Source of the DNA: Anisakis pegreffii
Lineage: Eukaryota > Nematoda > Chromadorea > Rhabditida > Anisakidae
NCBI GenBank assembly: GCA_035041965.1
Contig: JAPYMA010000216.1
Coordinates: 62,001 to 126,000 of the forward strand
DNA length: 64,000 bases
Reading direction: 5' to 3'
Within the stretch, counting starts at the first letter, position 1, and the number at the start of each line of letters is the position of its first letter. Below, piece by piece: positions 53,701-64,000 of the stretch. Made by a program: the position numbers and the translations under genes. The notes below the pieces were generated by a model. The model was not told where the DNA came from and made no database searches. It saw only the letters and a list, made by a program, of their open reading frames with translations.

Positions 53701-56700
53701 GTGCATCGCTCTTGAAAATGAAAAGCGAAAGCGATAAGGAAGTATTGATGAGTTGAAAGGGAAGAAACTAATCAATCTCAAGAGAATTTTTTACTATGAA
53801 CAGTCATAGTTCTTCCACATGAACTAACGATGCTTATTTCAATTTTTTTTTCATGCTCGTAAGCAAAATTTTCTTATGCACAATTTTGAAATTTTCTATC
53901 TTCGTTATATGCAATGACTAAAACCACATCATCCTCTGGTACTGCAGCTCTGACTGAGTGCAAAAACAAATGTAAAAGATGGAAACAAGTGTAATTTTTG
54001 GAGAAGTGTGCATCTATCATTCTTACAAGTATTAGCTGCTCTATATTCAAGCCTAAAATTATAATATCTCAAATGCTTCTTCGGTCACTTTGCGTAAGCA
54101 CCTCTGAGCTTGGTCTTGATCTTATCCATTGAGCCATGCATTCTGTTTGTTGAATTGTACAGCCGAATTTGAAGATACACCGCTGGATTTTTGTGGTCTT
54201 GAACACTCTGTGCATATAAACGGCAGTTCTTGATTGAGATGTGCTCGATTAAAGCATAAAACGATTAAATTAAGGTTGATGCAAACGCGGGTGTATTGGT
54301 TCGACACCCAGGTAAAGTAAATCAACCAACAATATCAATCGCATTCGAATTATTTGATGCGCTAACAATTAGTCAAGAAAACGACGTACTGCGAACACTT
54401 TGCATCTTACTTCGCAACAATTACCAGCAGGTTTTTTTCGTTCATTATTTTTTAGTTTAATTCATACTTCAATTGTCCATCACTGATCGAACTAGTGTTG
54501 GGACCTGTCTGGAACCCCTCGGCATTGATCTTGGTGTGGGTAGATTCCGGCCTAGGGGTACCGAGACTGAGCGTTGCGAAACGCAACGGATTCGGGTTTG
54601 GCTTGGAAAAAATTGATTCTGGCCCCGTGAGTTTGAATTTGGGACCTGAGGAATGTGACCGGTCGAGTTCGTACCTTCGAAACCCGGGCTTCGAAAAAAA
54701 TTCCAATAAAAATCGTGAGTTTTCACGATTTTTATTTGCCTGCATAATTTTGAATGTTCCTCGCAATCGAATTTTTCACAAGCGTTGTATCGGTAATCTT
54801 CTTTAAGATAAAGATGTATTGCACGAATGTAAGAGAACACGACGAGGGTTAAGACTAATGTGTTGCGGGAAAGGGGGCAAGAGAAAGTTGGACGTCGCAA
54901 AAATGCGGTCGCTTTGAAAAAAGTCGAGGATGGCGAGCTTCGAGGAAAAAAAACGCAATCTTGTCCTCGCCATCGATATCCAAATTAATGTCTAAAAGTG
55001 CAACTCCTTAACTGTAGTCAGCAGAACGTTGAAAACAAGAACATGCGTGAGAAAAGCATCGAAATAAAGCAATCCATCGGATAGAACAGAGATGACCGCG
55101 AATCCGAAATGTTTTTCATTAAGCCACACCAAAAAATAAGCAATGAAATAATATTCTCGATTGAAAATTTTGTAAAAAAGTTTATCACTGAAATTTTAGT
55201 TTTTTATCACTTCTTTATTATATATGAGAAAACAGCGAAAACAACGAAAAACAACAAAAAAATAAATCTGAAAAAAAAACTCACTTCAGTGTAGTTAGTT
55301 TCGATTAATCTAGAACAGGGGTTTTCACTTTCGGATGCTCCATTACCCCTTTTGATGATCTGGCAAGCGGCCGTTATCCCCTTCCCTCTCCATTCTTCCC
55401 CCTTCCCCTATTAAATATGGAAATCACACATATTATGTTCAGATCTGTTATCTTCAATCTTACTAGCACGTCTAGAACGTTGAGTTCCTCAGTATTGCAA
55501 TCGAATATAATTACATGAAAAGCTATTGTCCATGACACGCTCATTTCAAACTGATTTAAATGGATTCTCATTCTTTTTGGACGTGTTGTATTCACTCTCA
55601 TCGCTATCACTTGCGAATAGCATTTTCTTGACGATTTTTTCTCATTCACTTCATATCATTTAACTTCACCGTTCATATAAACTTCTTGTTCTGTAGCATA
55701 TACTATTTCCTGAATACGTTGACGAGTGTTGACAGCCGAAATCAACAATACAGCAATCGAATATTAATGCTCAACAACGTTCGACAGTCAAGTGATCAAT
55801 TATAGAGTATATTTGATAAAATGAGAGTTTGAATTTAATTATTCATTGAAATGAATGAGAAGTTAGCAGAAGAGAACACTTTTGGTGATAAAAGCTATGA
55901 GAGCGATTGTAACAGCAAGGAAAAGAATGAAAACCCTGTTAAAACGGCATTTTAAAGACAAATGGATGTAATTTCAATGTTGCCATCAACTACCTCATTT
56001 ATATATCCGAGATGAAAAACACCATCACAATGGCGTTCTATCATAACATGACAACTGCACTAAATACTATTTTGTCGACCCCTCCATTGCCCTTTGACAC
56101 CTCCAGATTACCCAAAATGTATAATTTCACCTCCCCCCATGAGAACCACTGATTTAGAAGAACGAGGTCCGGCTCTAGATTTCACAAAGGAGGACAGGAT
56201 GCTCTTTCCTCTGCCTGTTTTTAACTCTACTTTTAAGCGTCAATTCAAGAGAAAATCAGCAACTTCAACCATTAATCGAGAAGTTTGCTGCCAAGAATTC
56301 ATCGGTTGTATCAAAGGAAAGCGATCCATTCTCGTTATAATAAGAGTTCTGCACAAGAATTATGGGATGAATGAATCAACAAAGATTTGCTAACCTCCTC
56401 AATTCTATCCCAAAAATCTTAAATTGCCTGCTACGAGAACCCTTTAGATTATTGCATTCGAGAATTCATTTTGCCTCTCTTTTGCAATTTTTCGATACTA
56501 CCGCTCATTATATTTTTTGTGCGTTTTTATGTTCACTTAACAGAGCCTGGGAAAAGTTCGTAAGGTTTTGAGTGATCCTGAAATTAGATAAACTTCATGA
56601 TCCGTTAAAGGCTTAGACAATCTTATCAAAAATTTTTAAGTGACGCATATTCAGTCGGAGAAGAATCAGCATGAAATGCCGTTGATCGTAGGGTTGTATC

Positions 56701-59700
56701 TAATTACGTGAATTCATTACCACTTTATTTACTCATTCGTCCATTTTACTTTCATCCCTCGGTGAAGTGTTTAAGAATCGTCCGTCTGCTTTCTGAGCGA
56801 TTCATTGGCTTGGCTTTGATTATTCAAATACGCTCTTCGTGTTCTTCAGATCATTTCCGAATTCTCTCAGCACCATAAAAATTCAACTCTCCCGAAATAA
56901 AACCGACATAAAGAGCCTATACTGCTGGTTCATTGCGAACAATCACGCAAACGTTCTTGATTGCTCACCATAAAATACTCGTAATCATTCAACTTGGAAC
57001 ATATTCATTCCCCTGGCACACAATAATTTAATAATTATAATTCATAATCAATTCAAATTTTAATAGCTCTTCTTCGCTAACGAAAACAATACTCCATCTA
57101 TTTTTGTGAGTTCTTCTTGCAAACGAACGCTTTCAAAGCAATAAGCAGTCCGATAATGAAAATATTCCCAATAGTATGCAAACATTGAATAACTTTCATG
57201 CGTTCATATTATGAGTGGACATCGCAACTTATGAATGCTTTTGAATGAAGTTTTGGGAAGCTGCTTATTTCAAATGTGTGATTCGAGCAATTTTTGAGGA
57301 AAGTTCATTTAAGGGTCTTGAATTCGTATTGGATAAAGACGAGATCGATGATTTAGTGCTGTATATAAAGGGATATTATAAGTTAGCGATTGGTTCGGAA
57401 TTATTGTGTACATATTGTGATGTAACATCAGATGACAGTTCGAAGCCATTCGGTAATGATTTTATTTGCAATTACGATTATCGTTTTCGGTATTTTAATG
57501 AACTACTCAATTATGATGGATGGATAATGCTCATCAATGAAGATTCTGTGTTTATAAAAAAAAACAAAACTTTTAGTGAAAAAGCAACTGCCTTCTTTCA
57601 CAGTGTAGTTTTGAGGAAGCAGTCAGCTGTATCTTTAACGTTTATTGAAGAAATTTCATGATAATTCGTCATTTCTTAATTGGATGATACAAATCTTCGA
57701 AGTGAAACGAAGTCGCGGATTTCAGTCATCAATATTTCAATTATAGATATTTACTATCATGATAGCATCCAAACAACATCCCAGAAATGTCGGCGAAATT
57801 ACATGTTTTTGGTGATAACAAGATACCCCTTCATTGATATCTAATAGTTACTGTTCAGTGCCATTTATGTCGAAAGAGGCGAGGAGTAAAGATTCAATTT
57901 TAGCACCTTTATATCGCTCAATTCATACGGTCTTTTCATCTGGCTGGAACTATTCCATAGATTGCTCACCAGGTGAGAAACTCGTGAATTTATCATTGGA
58001 ACCGCCATCTTATAGTATTGCTGTTGCGACTTGTCCTGAAGTAAAACAACAGCACCAATCACTTGAGTTCGTTTAATGTTACGTTTTTTGAATGATATTT
58101 GTTGCCTTTTGATATGTATTCGTTGAAATATTTGTGCTGATGATTGTTCAACTTCAGATCGTGAATTCACACTACCTATTTTGAAAATCAGTTGCTTTCC
58201 GGTTCCAGTTTCCAAACTAGTATACTGTTTGGCACTTATTGCATTATTGAAAGTTTGAGTAATTAGATGCACACTCGAGTTCAAGTACAACATGATAGTG
58301 TCACTAATGCAACCCTATAGTTGGGTGGAGGGAACTGTGAAACGATTTGACATGACTTTTGAATTGATATTTTCAGTCATGCCTTTGGTGTACTTCCATC
58401 TTGAGGCAATGTTTTTGTTGTTTGTTTTCGAACCTAATCTGGATTGAATTAAGCGAGCAGGATCCCCTCGAGACCGGCCAACGACGGAAGAGTCTTCTGA
58501 AGGCAACTGACTCACTGCTGTTACGGCAACGTCTTGCCTCTCCTCTCACTAGATTTGCCAACGTGTGGTACGTCCTTACAGTTGAAACACTCGTGTTCAG
58601 TTCATTACATTCGTTTTTCGAAGTTTTATTCGGCATATCCTGCAGAAGCGATAATGAAAATAATTGATCTTATCTGCTGTTCTGTTTCAAAGCTAGGCAT
58701 CATGTGCACGATGATATTTGCCTAGTGCAGTCGAACGTTTCATTGACTGAACACAACAAATAAAATGAGTCAAACTGACTTCCGCTTATAAGTATTCATC
58801 AGTTTGTGATGAACAACTCTCTATTAAACATTCGAATTGTCTCAAAAAATTGTCAAAATGAATTTTCCCAAAAGGCTGTGACATTTGTAAATAAATCTTG
58901 GTTGAATTCTGCATTCTCGAAATCGACTTGGTTTCGTGCGGAATAAAATTTTAGAACTTAGCAGAGTGGTTAAGGTATGCTGAATGCAGTTGCATATTGT
59001 ACCTCTATTGATATACCTTCATTACCTACTATCTCTATCTGTTTAATAGTCGTATCAAGTGAACTGCTATTGCAGTCGTACTGGTGAAACGGAACGTTTC
59101 TCGAGTTCGAGTGATACCGAAGAGACTTCGTCACGACGTGACAGTGGCTTAAATAAATCCGAATATCATCGTAAAACTTTAGCGAAACATCAAAATAATT
59201 ATCGAACTTCATTTGATTTCGATTCAACAAACCAATTGACGTCTACTAAAAGTTCTGATCTTCTCAATAAGGTATAGTTCGATCGTGCTTATTTGTAAAA
59301 TTTCAGGTTGAATTGCATATAGATTTGGTTTGTTTCATATTCGTTGACGTTGAAGATACAACCAAAACGTTGTCGCAGTCATACATGTATATTTCAGAAA
59401 CTTTTCAGTTAGGACGAATGAAAGTCGATTGCTTAAGTGAAGGGGAGATTCCTAGGAATAGGAAGGACAAATATGTTGAGTCACATATTTAGGAAGAAAT
59501 GATGAGGATCAATCGTTCTCAGTTGCACGTTCAACAAAACGTTCATGATCATCTTAACACACAACAGTTTGTAGACATGTTGACAAGTTTTGAAGAGCAA
59601 TGCATTAAAGAGTTTTTGAGTGATTTGTTGAGGAATACTTTTACATTGTTTATCACGAGATGTGGCACGTTTTATTTGTGTGAACTGAATGAATGCATTA

Positions 59701-62700
59701 TGTATGATACGATGCGATATTTCTTGATGCGTTCTACAGTTATTCATTTCATCGAGAATGAACACAACACATCTTGGTGATCATATCGCAATAAAAGTAG
59801 AAGCTCATAGCGTTTAGTGAATGTAAAACGAGGTGTATTTTTGCTTACAATAGCACATCAGAGCAAGAGATGAAATCGAATCAGGAACTGTGAATAATCA
59901 ATGTGATTGAATTGCTCCGGCTGATTGAATACAGCAAATGAATTATTTAAAGTAATAATAATTGCCACTATACTTTCACAAGCAAATATTTCTGGTGATT
60001 CGGAAAATTATTCAATGCGTACAATCAAGAACATCAAACGAAAAAATGATCCAATTGAATAATTTCGAATTTCAAACGATCAAATGAATTCCAAAGAAAT
60101 AAGCTCGAATGAGAAATTCTCATGTGGTACTTCTTAGCTACACTAACATCTGAATGAGTTTATTTTCAGAAGAATGATGTCAATAAAATTTTGATGTCAA
60201 CGCCAGAAAAGATCTGTCTTGATGCAGACTTGATTGATTTAACTGCCTCATCGCTTGGTGATGATCGTATTCACACTTTTGCCACTCGATCCGCCTCTGA
60301 TATGTCGTCGTTAAGTTCGGAAGGTTTGAAATAGATTCACTGCATTCTATTCATCTTCCTAACAATGAATCATTTTCCATGAAGACAATTTCAGTTTATT
60401 AGTTCCGTGCAAACGATTACAGGAACTAATAAACTTTCTAAACTAATCACGAAATTGCTCGGTTTAATGACATGCTTTTAGTTAAATTTCTTGTTCGGAA
60501 GAACCGAAAAGACGATCCATTCTAAACGCGTGGATCAGTGTGTTGCCAACGAATTAAGTTGTCATATAAAAACCACGAAATTTGCACTTTCCCTGTGCAT
60601 TCGTGAGGATGCATGAATCTTCAACATCTAATAACGTTAAATGGCTCATTCATTGTCCTTTCATTCATTTATTTTAGTGTTGCATATTTGATTAGCAACT
60701 TCAATGTCTTTCCAATGCAGACCATCCGAAACAAGCACTCGTCCTTCTTCTCTCATTTATGAACACTTCGCTCTCAGTGCCGTCTGCTGGCCTCATCTGA
60801 TCCATCTTTCATTAAATTAATACTTAATTATTAATACTTAAATTAATTCTTAATTGTTGAAATATTGAAATAATTTTCATTTATTCAGTTCATTAAAACT
60901 CACTTAAATAATCAGTTTTATTGTATTACAATTGTTTCTGTCATTCTCTCTCCTGATTATTCGCGTTTAGATTCGTTTTCCTTTCAATAGCTCATCAGAT
61001 TTTCAATTGCCATTTTGTTATCACTCGTTCCTCTGATTAAGTTAACCGAACAAAAGTCAAGCGTCAATCTTGAAACTGCCCAACTTCTTTGCCGGAAACT
61101 AATTACTACTTCATTGGCTTATGCTTGACGATGCGTATTCTTGGGGAATCGTCAACAGATTTCACATCGTTATGATTTCTCGGTGACTTTAATGCCTACT
61201 AGGTTTGTTCAAGTGAGCATGGCGTTACGTGTCAATATTTTTCATCTTTAGTGGATCGAATTCTTTCGTATAACCTATTATATTCTTTCGATTTCATTAA
61301 TGTGCTCGTAAATAACGGCAGCTAGCAAAGAGATTGCATTCATTCATTCGTTCGTCTACACTGTTTATGGTGGAAAATAATGGATGCGATTTTGTTTTAT
61401 TGGATAAGTGAATTTAAGATGTAGACACGAAATTAATGGAACGTCTGTTGAGTTGTTGCACAAAATATGATGCGATTGAATGCGCTCAATGCACTTCTTT
61501 GATGGGAAACAATTCGGTTTTTCTTTGTTACATTTTTAATACGGCAAGATTATCGTCGATCGCATTCATATTCGTTAACGAAGACCATTTCGATGATTTT
61601 GAAATTACTGATTCAATTTTATCTTAACCGCTGAATTAGCGATAAGCATCTGTTGCTGATTTGTGATATTTGATTTATGTTTTTGTGATTATGCTCGTTC
61701 AGCAGTTAGTTCACTGACGCATTGTTTTTGCGAAATGAGTGCACTTATCGTTTGATTAGAAACAGGCATAATGTTCGTTAAGAACACTTGAGGTTAAAGT
61801 GTATGTAAGGATATACACATAAAAGATATTAGTGATCAATCGTTAGACATAATGGGAATGAGGATGGAATGTATATGATGAGTTGGATTAGATAGGGATA
61901 ATGTATGAATGGGGAACGTTGCAAAAAACGCAGATAAAAGCTGAGAGTGAGTATATATGGAAAATGGTGTGCACGTTCCGCCGCAGCACTTCGACTCGAA
62001 AGTTTTATCTCTGATGCAAATTGCGTTGAAGCGAAACTGCAGTGAAACGAACCATACGCAAGAAGCCTAAAGATAGTCGGTTGTTGGATTTAAAAGTTTG
62101 AAGAAACAATCTGGAGGTATCGAAAAAACACACAAAAAAGCTGATTATGTTGCATTCGATAAGAGTTTATGTTTTTAAATAGTAAAACATACCATTATTT
62201 GAGATGATACACGGAAATTTCTCATGAGCTATACTAACACCAGTGTTGCATTGATGACAACAACTTGACATGGTTGTATGTCATCTTTTAAAATTCACAT
62301 TCTATGACTTCAGGTGTTGCATCAATAGTGATAGTGATGCAATAATGAATGAAAACAATTCTCATTGTAACAAGCATGATAAGAGGCATCAAAAGACTGC
62401 TGCTTTACGTCACAAATACTTTTACTTCACTTTATCAAACCTTCAACGACCCAAGCAATATCCATTCTGCAAGCAAACCAACCCACCATCCATTCAGCTA
62501 TCAAATATCCATTCGTTCAATAGCTACAATTAAAAATTTATCCATCATTCCCTCATTTCACTCTCAGATTTTCTTTCATCTATCGATCATCACCACTCTT
62601 TTAACATTACTGTTGATACCAAATGAGTGATAATCTTATCATTTTGCATTATATGCTTTATCTAGCCTGCTCTATCTCCCCATATTCTCAAATCTTTTAT

Positions 62701-63965
62701 CCGTTTATTTATTTCGAATGATGAAACACCGAGCTATAGTTTGCTCCTTACTCGTTCCTATCAGTTCCCTCGTTTGGCCTTTTGATGCAGGATTCATTCA
62801 TGTAAAAACTGAGAGCAAGATGTAAATATGCAAAGACGCAGAGAATCGTTTCCCATGAAAAGTGTCATAAAAGATTTTCGAATATCCACTGAAAGTAATT
62901 TCAAAAGACCACATTTCAGAGCATAAACGCGTTCGATTCGGCACAACCCATCGTTCACAATCCTCTATACCACCACAGCGACCATTATTCGCGACATCGT
63001 CCTTACCAAGCACTCATCAAGATATTCACTCCTTAACAAATCTCAACAATCAACTACTCCATAATCAATTACCATTTAATGTAGCTGTATCTCTGAGCAC
63101 TCCAACCCCCATTGACTCACTCTCGAATCAAACCTTATCAATCAATCAGTTCAAACCAATCAAATTCAAATCCAAACTAACAACCTCTTCCCCTTTTTCT
63201 CCACTTCATTCAATAACATCAGCTGCTCAAGCAACATCAATATCTGCAAGCAGCGTCGTCCCTAATCAGCGACTTCACCATCCAAATAACAGCACCAATC
63301 CCGCCCATCCTCTAAAATCAATTCTAACCAATAGTCATACCTTTCCGGTTATTGATAGGTCGATGGATTTCACTTTACAAGATTATGCGGCTCGATCGCA
63401 TAGTATTTCAGCACCGGTTAGTCCTTTTTTAGTGTTTCATTTGATAAGTCTTAATCTCCTAAACATATCTGATACATTGATTCGTTTACCAAACTTATCA
63501 CTTTGTTCATTACAATCAGGAAGCTAATATTTATCAGTAACATTCATGCTATTATTGTATCGCTCATTTTATCGCAAACTAACTCAACTTTCATCATTCT
63601 AGCTTCAATCATTTATCAAGGATATCACTTAGAAACGGTCATAAATTTAGTGATGAAAAACTGTAATTCATTTGCTTCACTGATTCATTTATTCAGTTCA
63701 AAATAGTTGCATTTTGGAATAACGTAGTGATACTTATCGAAAATTGGCTAATTTTGTTTTCGTGAAAAATGGTCGAAGAGAATTCGAAATGTATTTAAGT
63801 TGTATTCACAAAGTATTCACAATCCGAAGGAATCATTTGTTTTGATTCCTTATGAAAGTTCCTGGCAAGTATTTAACGAGTTGCGCTGCGCCGTTCATGC
63901 AACAGTTCGTTCAGTGCATATTTCATCCAGCTTATGATGACATGCAAATGAAATTGATTGATTAA
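47792..63965 (+). CDS. WW-PDZ-FERM scaffold protein of the FRMPD4/Preso family, 5' incomplete, at least 16 exons
   Basis: Membrane-associated scaffold, known in vertebrates from PSD-95 and mGluR complexes. Exons: 47792-47908, 49427-49569, 49699-49853, 51011-51085, 51392-51490, 51673-51804, 52051-52214, 52650-52748, 53074-53243, 53428-53567, 54275-54430, 57314-57452, 57859-57972, 59060-59271, 60170-60323, 62920-63416, and tentatively 63870-63965. All phases close, for about 886 codons. WW domain: LPYAWEQA...LYFINHITRETTYEDPR. PDZ domain: GYGFVAAS...GKLFVNDQILTVNG. FERM domain: VFLENGQTKSFKYD, DPNAFEYFYQQC, RLAALHLQE, YGLENFLPS, IVSHLPTIGGRCFSV, ending YIKGYYKLAIG. Downstream, DADLIDLTASS recalls the FRMPD DDIIDLTSL motif. 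The second WW Trp is Tyr. The start codon is missing; the 53243 donor and the last exon are the weakest joins. Confidence 0.87.
49365..49426 (+). repeat. Fourfold duplicated splice acceptor, 14-bp unit TTGTTATTTTGTAG
   Basis: Four exact copies at 49365-49378, 49379-49392, 49393-49406 and 49413-49426. Only TCCTGG separates the last two. Each ends in TAG, and the last one is the acceptor for the exon that completes the WW domain. Use of the acceptors ending at 49406, 49392 or 49378 would add 20, 34 or 48 nt; the 48-nt version keeps phase but carries an in-frame stop. Confidence 0.95.
50704..50746. repeat. (TA)21 microsatellite
   Basis: An uninterrupted AT dinucleotide run in an intron of the scaffold gene. 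Confidence 0.95.
54431..57313. other. Large intron of the scaffold gene
   Basis: The exons on either side join in phase inside the FERM F3 lobe, so this 2.9-kb stretch is intronic. It carries the GC-rich repeat at 54480-54960. No other exon was supported. Confidence 0.7.
54480..54960. repeat. GC-rich dispersed repeat (copy B) with two perfect hairpins
   Basis: This block is sharply richer in GC than its intron. Three different frames stay open for more than 100 codons, which is typical of biased composition rather than coding. It contains CGTTGCG-AAA-CGCAACG (54572-54588) and a 14-bp stem with a GTTT loop (54705-54736). Its distal part (54855-54960) matches 36120-36260 in reverse orientation. 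Confidence 0.65.
60324..62919. other. Large intron of the scaffold gene
   Basis: The flanking exons join as GAA G / AG to give Glu, keeping frame. No intermediate exon was recognised. A strong hairpin lies at 60393-60435. Confidence 0.6.
60393..60435. repeat. Hairpin, 14-bp perfect stem and 15-nt loop
   Basis: AGTTTATTAGTTCC at 60393-60406 is exactly complementary to 60422-60435. It begins 70 bp after the donor of the exon ending at 60323. Confidence 0.9.
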
Positions 63966-64000
63966 GTCTAGATACTTAACATACCAATAAATCACCAATG

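Noticed and set aside
54122..54240. Both-strand open segment just before the exon at 54275
   Set aside because: The FERM F3 alignment joins 53567 directly to 54275 in phase, so no extra exon is needed.
54452..54900. Three overlapping frames of more than 100 codons on both strands
   Set aside because: They lie in a phase-conserving intron of the scaffold gene and overlap each other. GC-biased repeat composition explains the lack of stops.
58966..59020. tRNA-like start (CAGAGTGGTTAAGG resembling a Ser/Leu tRNA D-arm)
   Set aside because: No matching acceptor stem, anticodon arm or T-arm (GTTCRANYC) follows at the right distance.

Overview
The window is animal nuclear DNA. It is AT-rich, its genes are cut into many small exons, and it holds no rRNA, no convincing tRNA, no CRISPR array and no prokaryotic feature. 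Degenerate tracts of TTAGGC, the nematode telomere unit, together with a helminth-like gene set make a nematode the likeliest source. That is an inference; I could not name a species. Single open frames are short because exons average about 140 bp, so I rebuilt genes by following splice sites and reading phase. Nearly every junction listed keeps phase and agrees with the known protein family.

Layout from left to right. 128-3312 (-): diacylglycerol lipase, start present, C-terminus beyond base 1. 3313-5778: divergent intergenic region with a MITE-like element (4146-4621) that has 31-bp perfect terminal inverted repeats around a TTAGGC-like core. 5779-9450 (+): PPM1G-type PP2C phosphatase, 12 exons. 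9713-11005 (-): mitochondrial monothiol glutaredoxin 5, 3 exons, tail to tail with PPM1G. 12544-15140 (-): protein phosphatase 4 catalytic subunit, 9 exons. 16942-18280 (+): small HP1 (chromodomain plus chromoshadow domain), 4 exons. 21134-32026 (-): the CYLD deubiquitinase, 20 exons, with three CAP-Gly modules and a complete USP domain. 32027-47791: about 16 kb with no gene I can support, but several repeat islands. 47792-63965 (+): a large WW-PDZ-FERM scaffold of the FRMPD4/Preso family, whose first exon or exons I could not find and whose last exon is tentative.

The genes are ordinary conserved animal genes: lipid signalling, two phosphatases, Fe-S/redox, heterochromatin, ubiquitin signalling and a synaptic-type scaffold. 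They are neighbours rather than one pathway, and I see no operon, although GLRX5 and PP4C lie in tandem on the minus strand. The most unusual property is the splice-site signature. Among about 68 donors I placed, T at +3 is the commonest base (about 29, such as GTTTGT and GTTCGT), and acceptors ending AAG are as frequent as CAG (about 28 each of 67). Other points of interest are a 54-bp near-perfect palindrome in a CYLD intron, a fourfold 14-bp duplication of a splice acceptor in the scaffold gene, and a GC-rich dispersed repeat with designed-looking hairpins at 54.5-55.0 kb.
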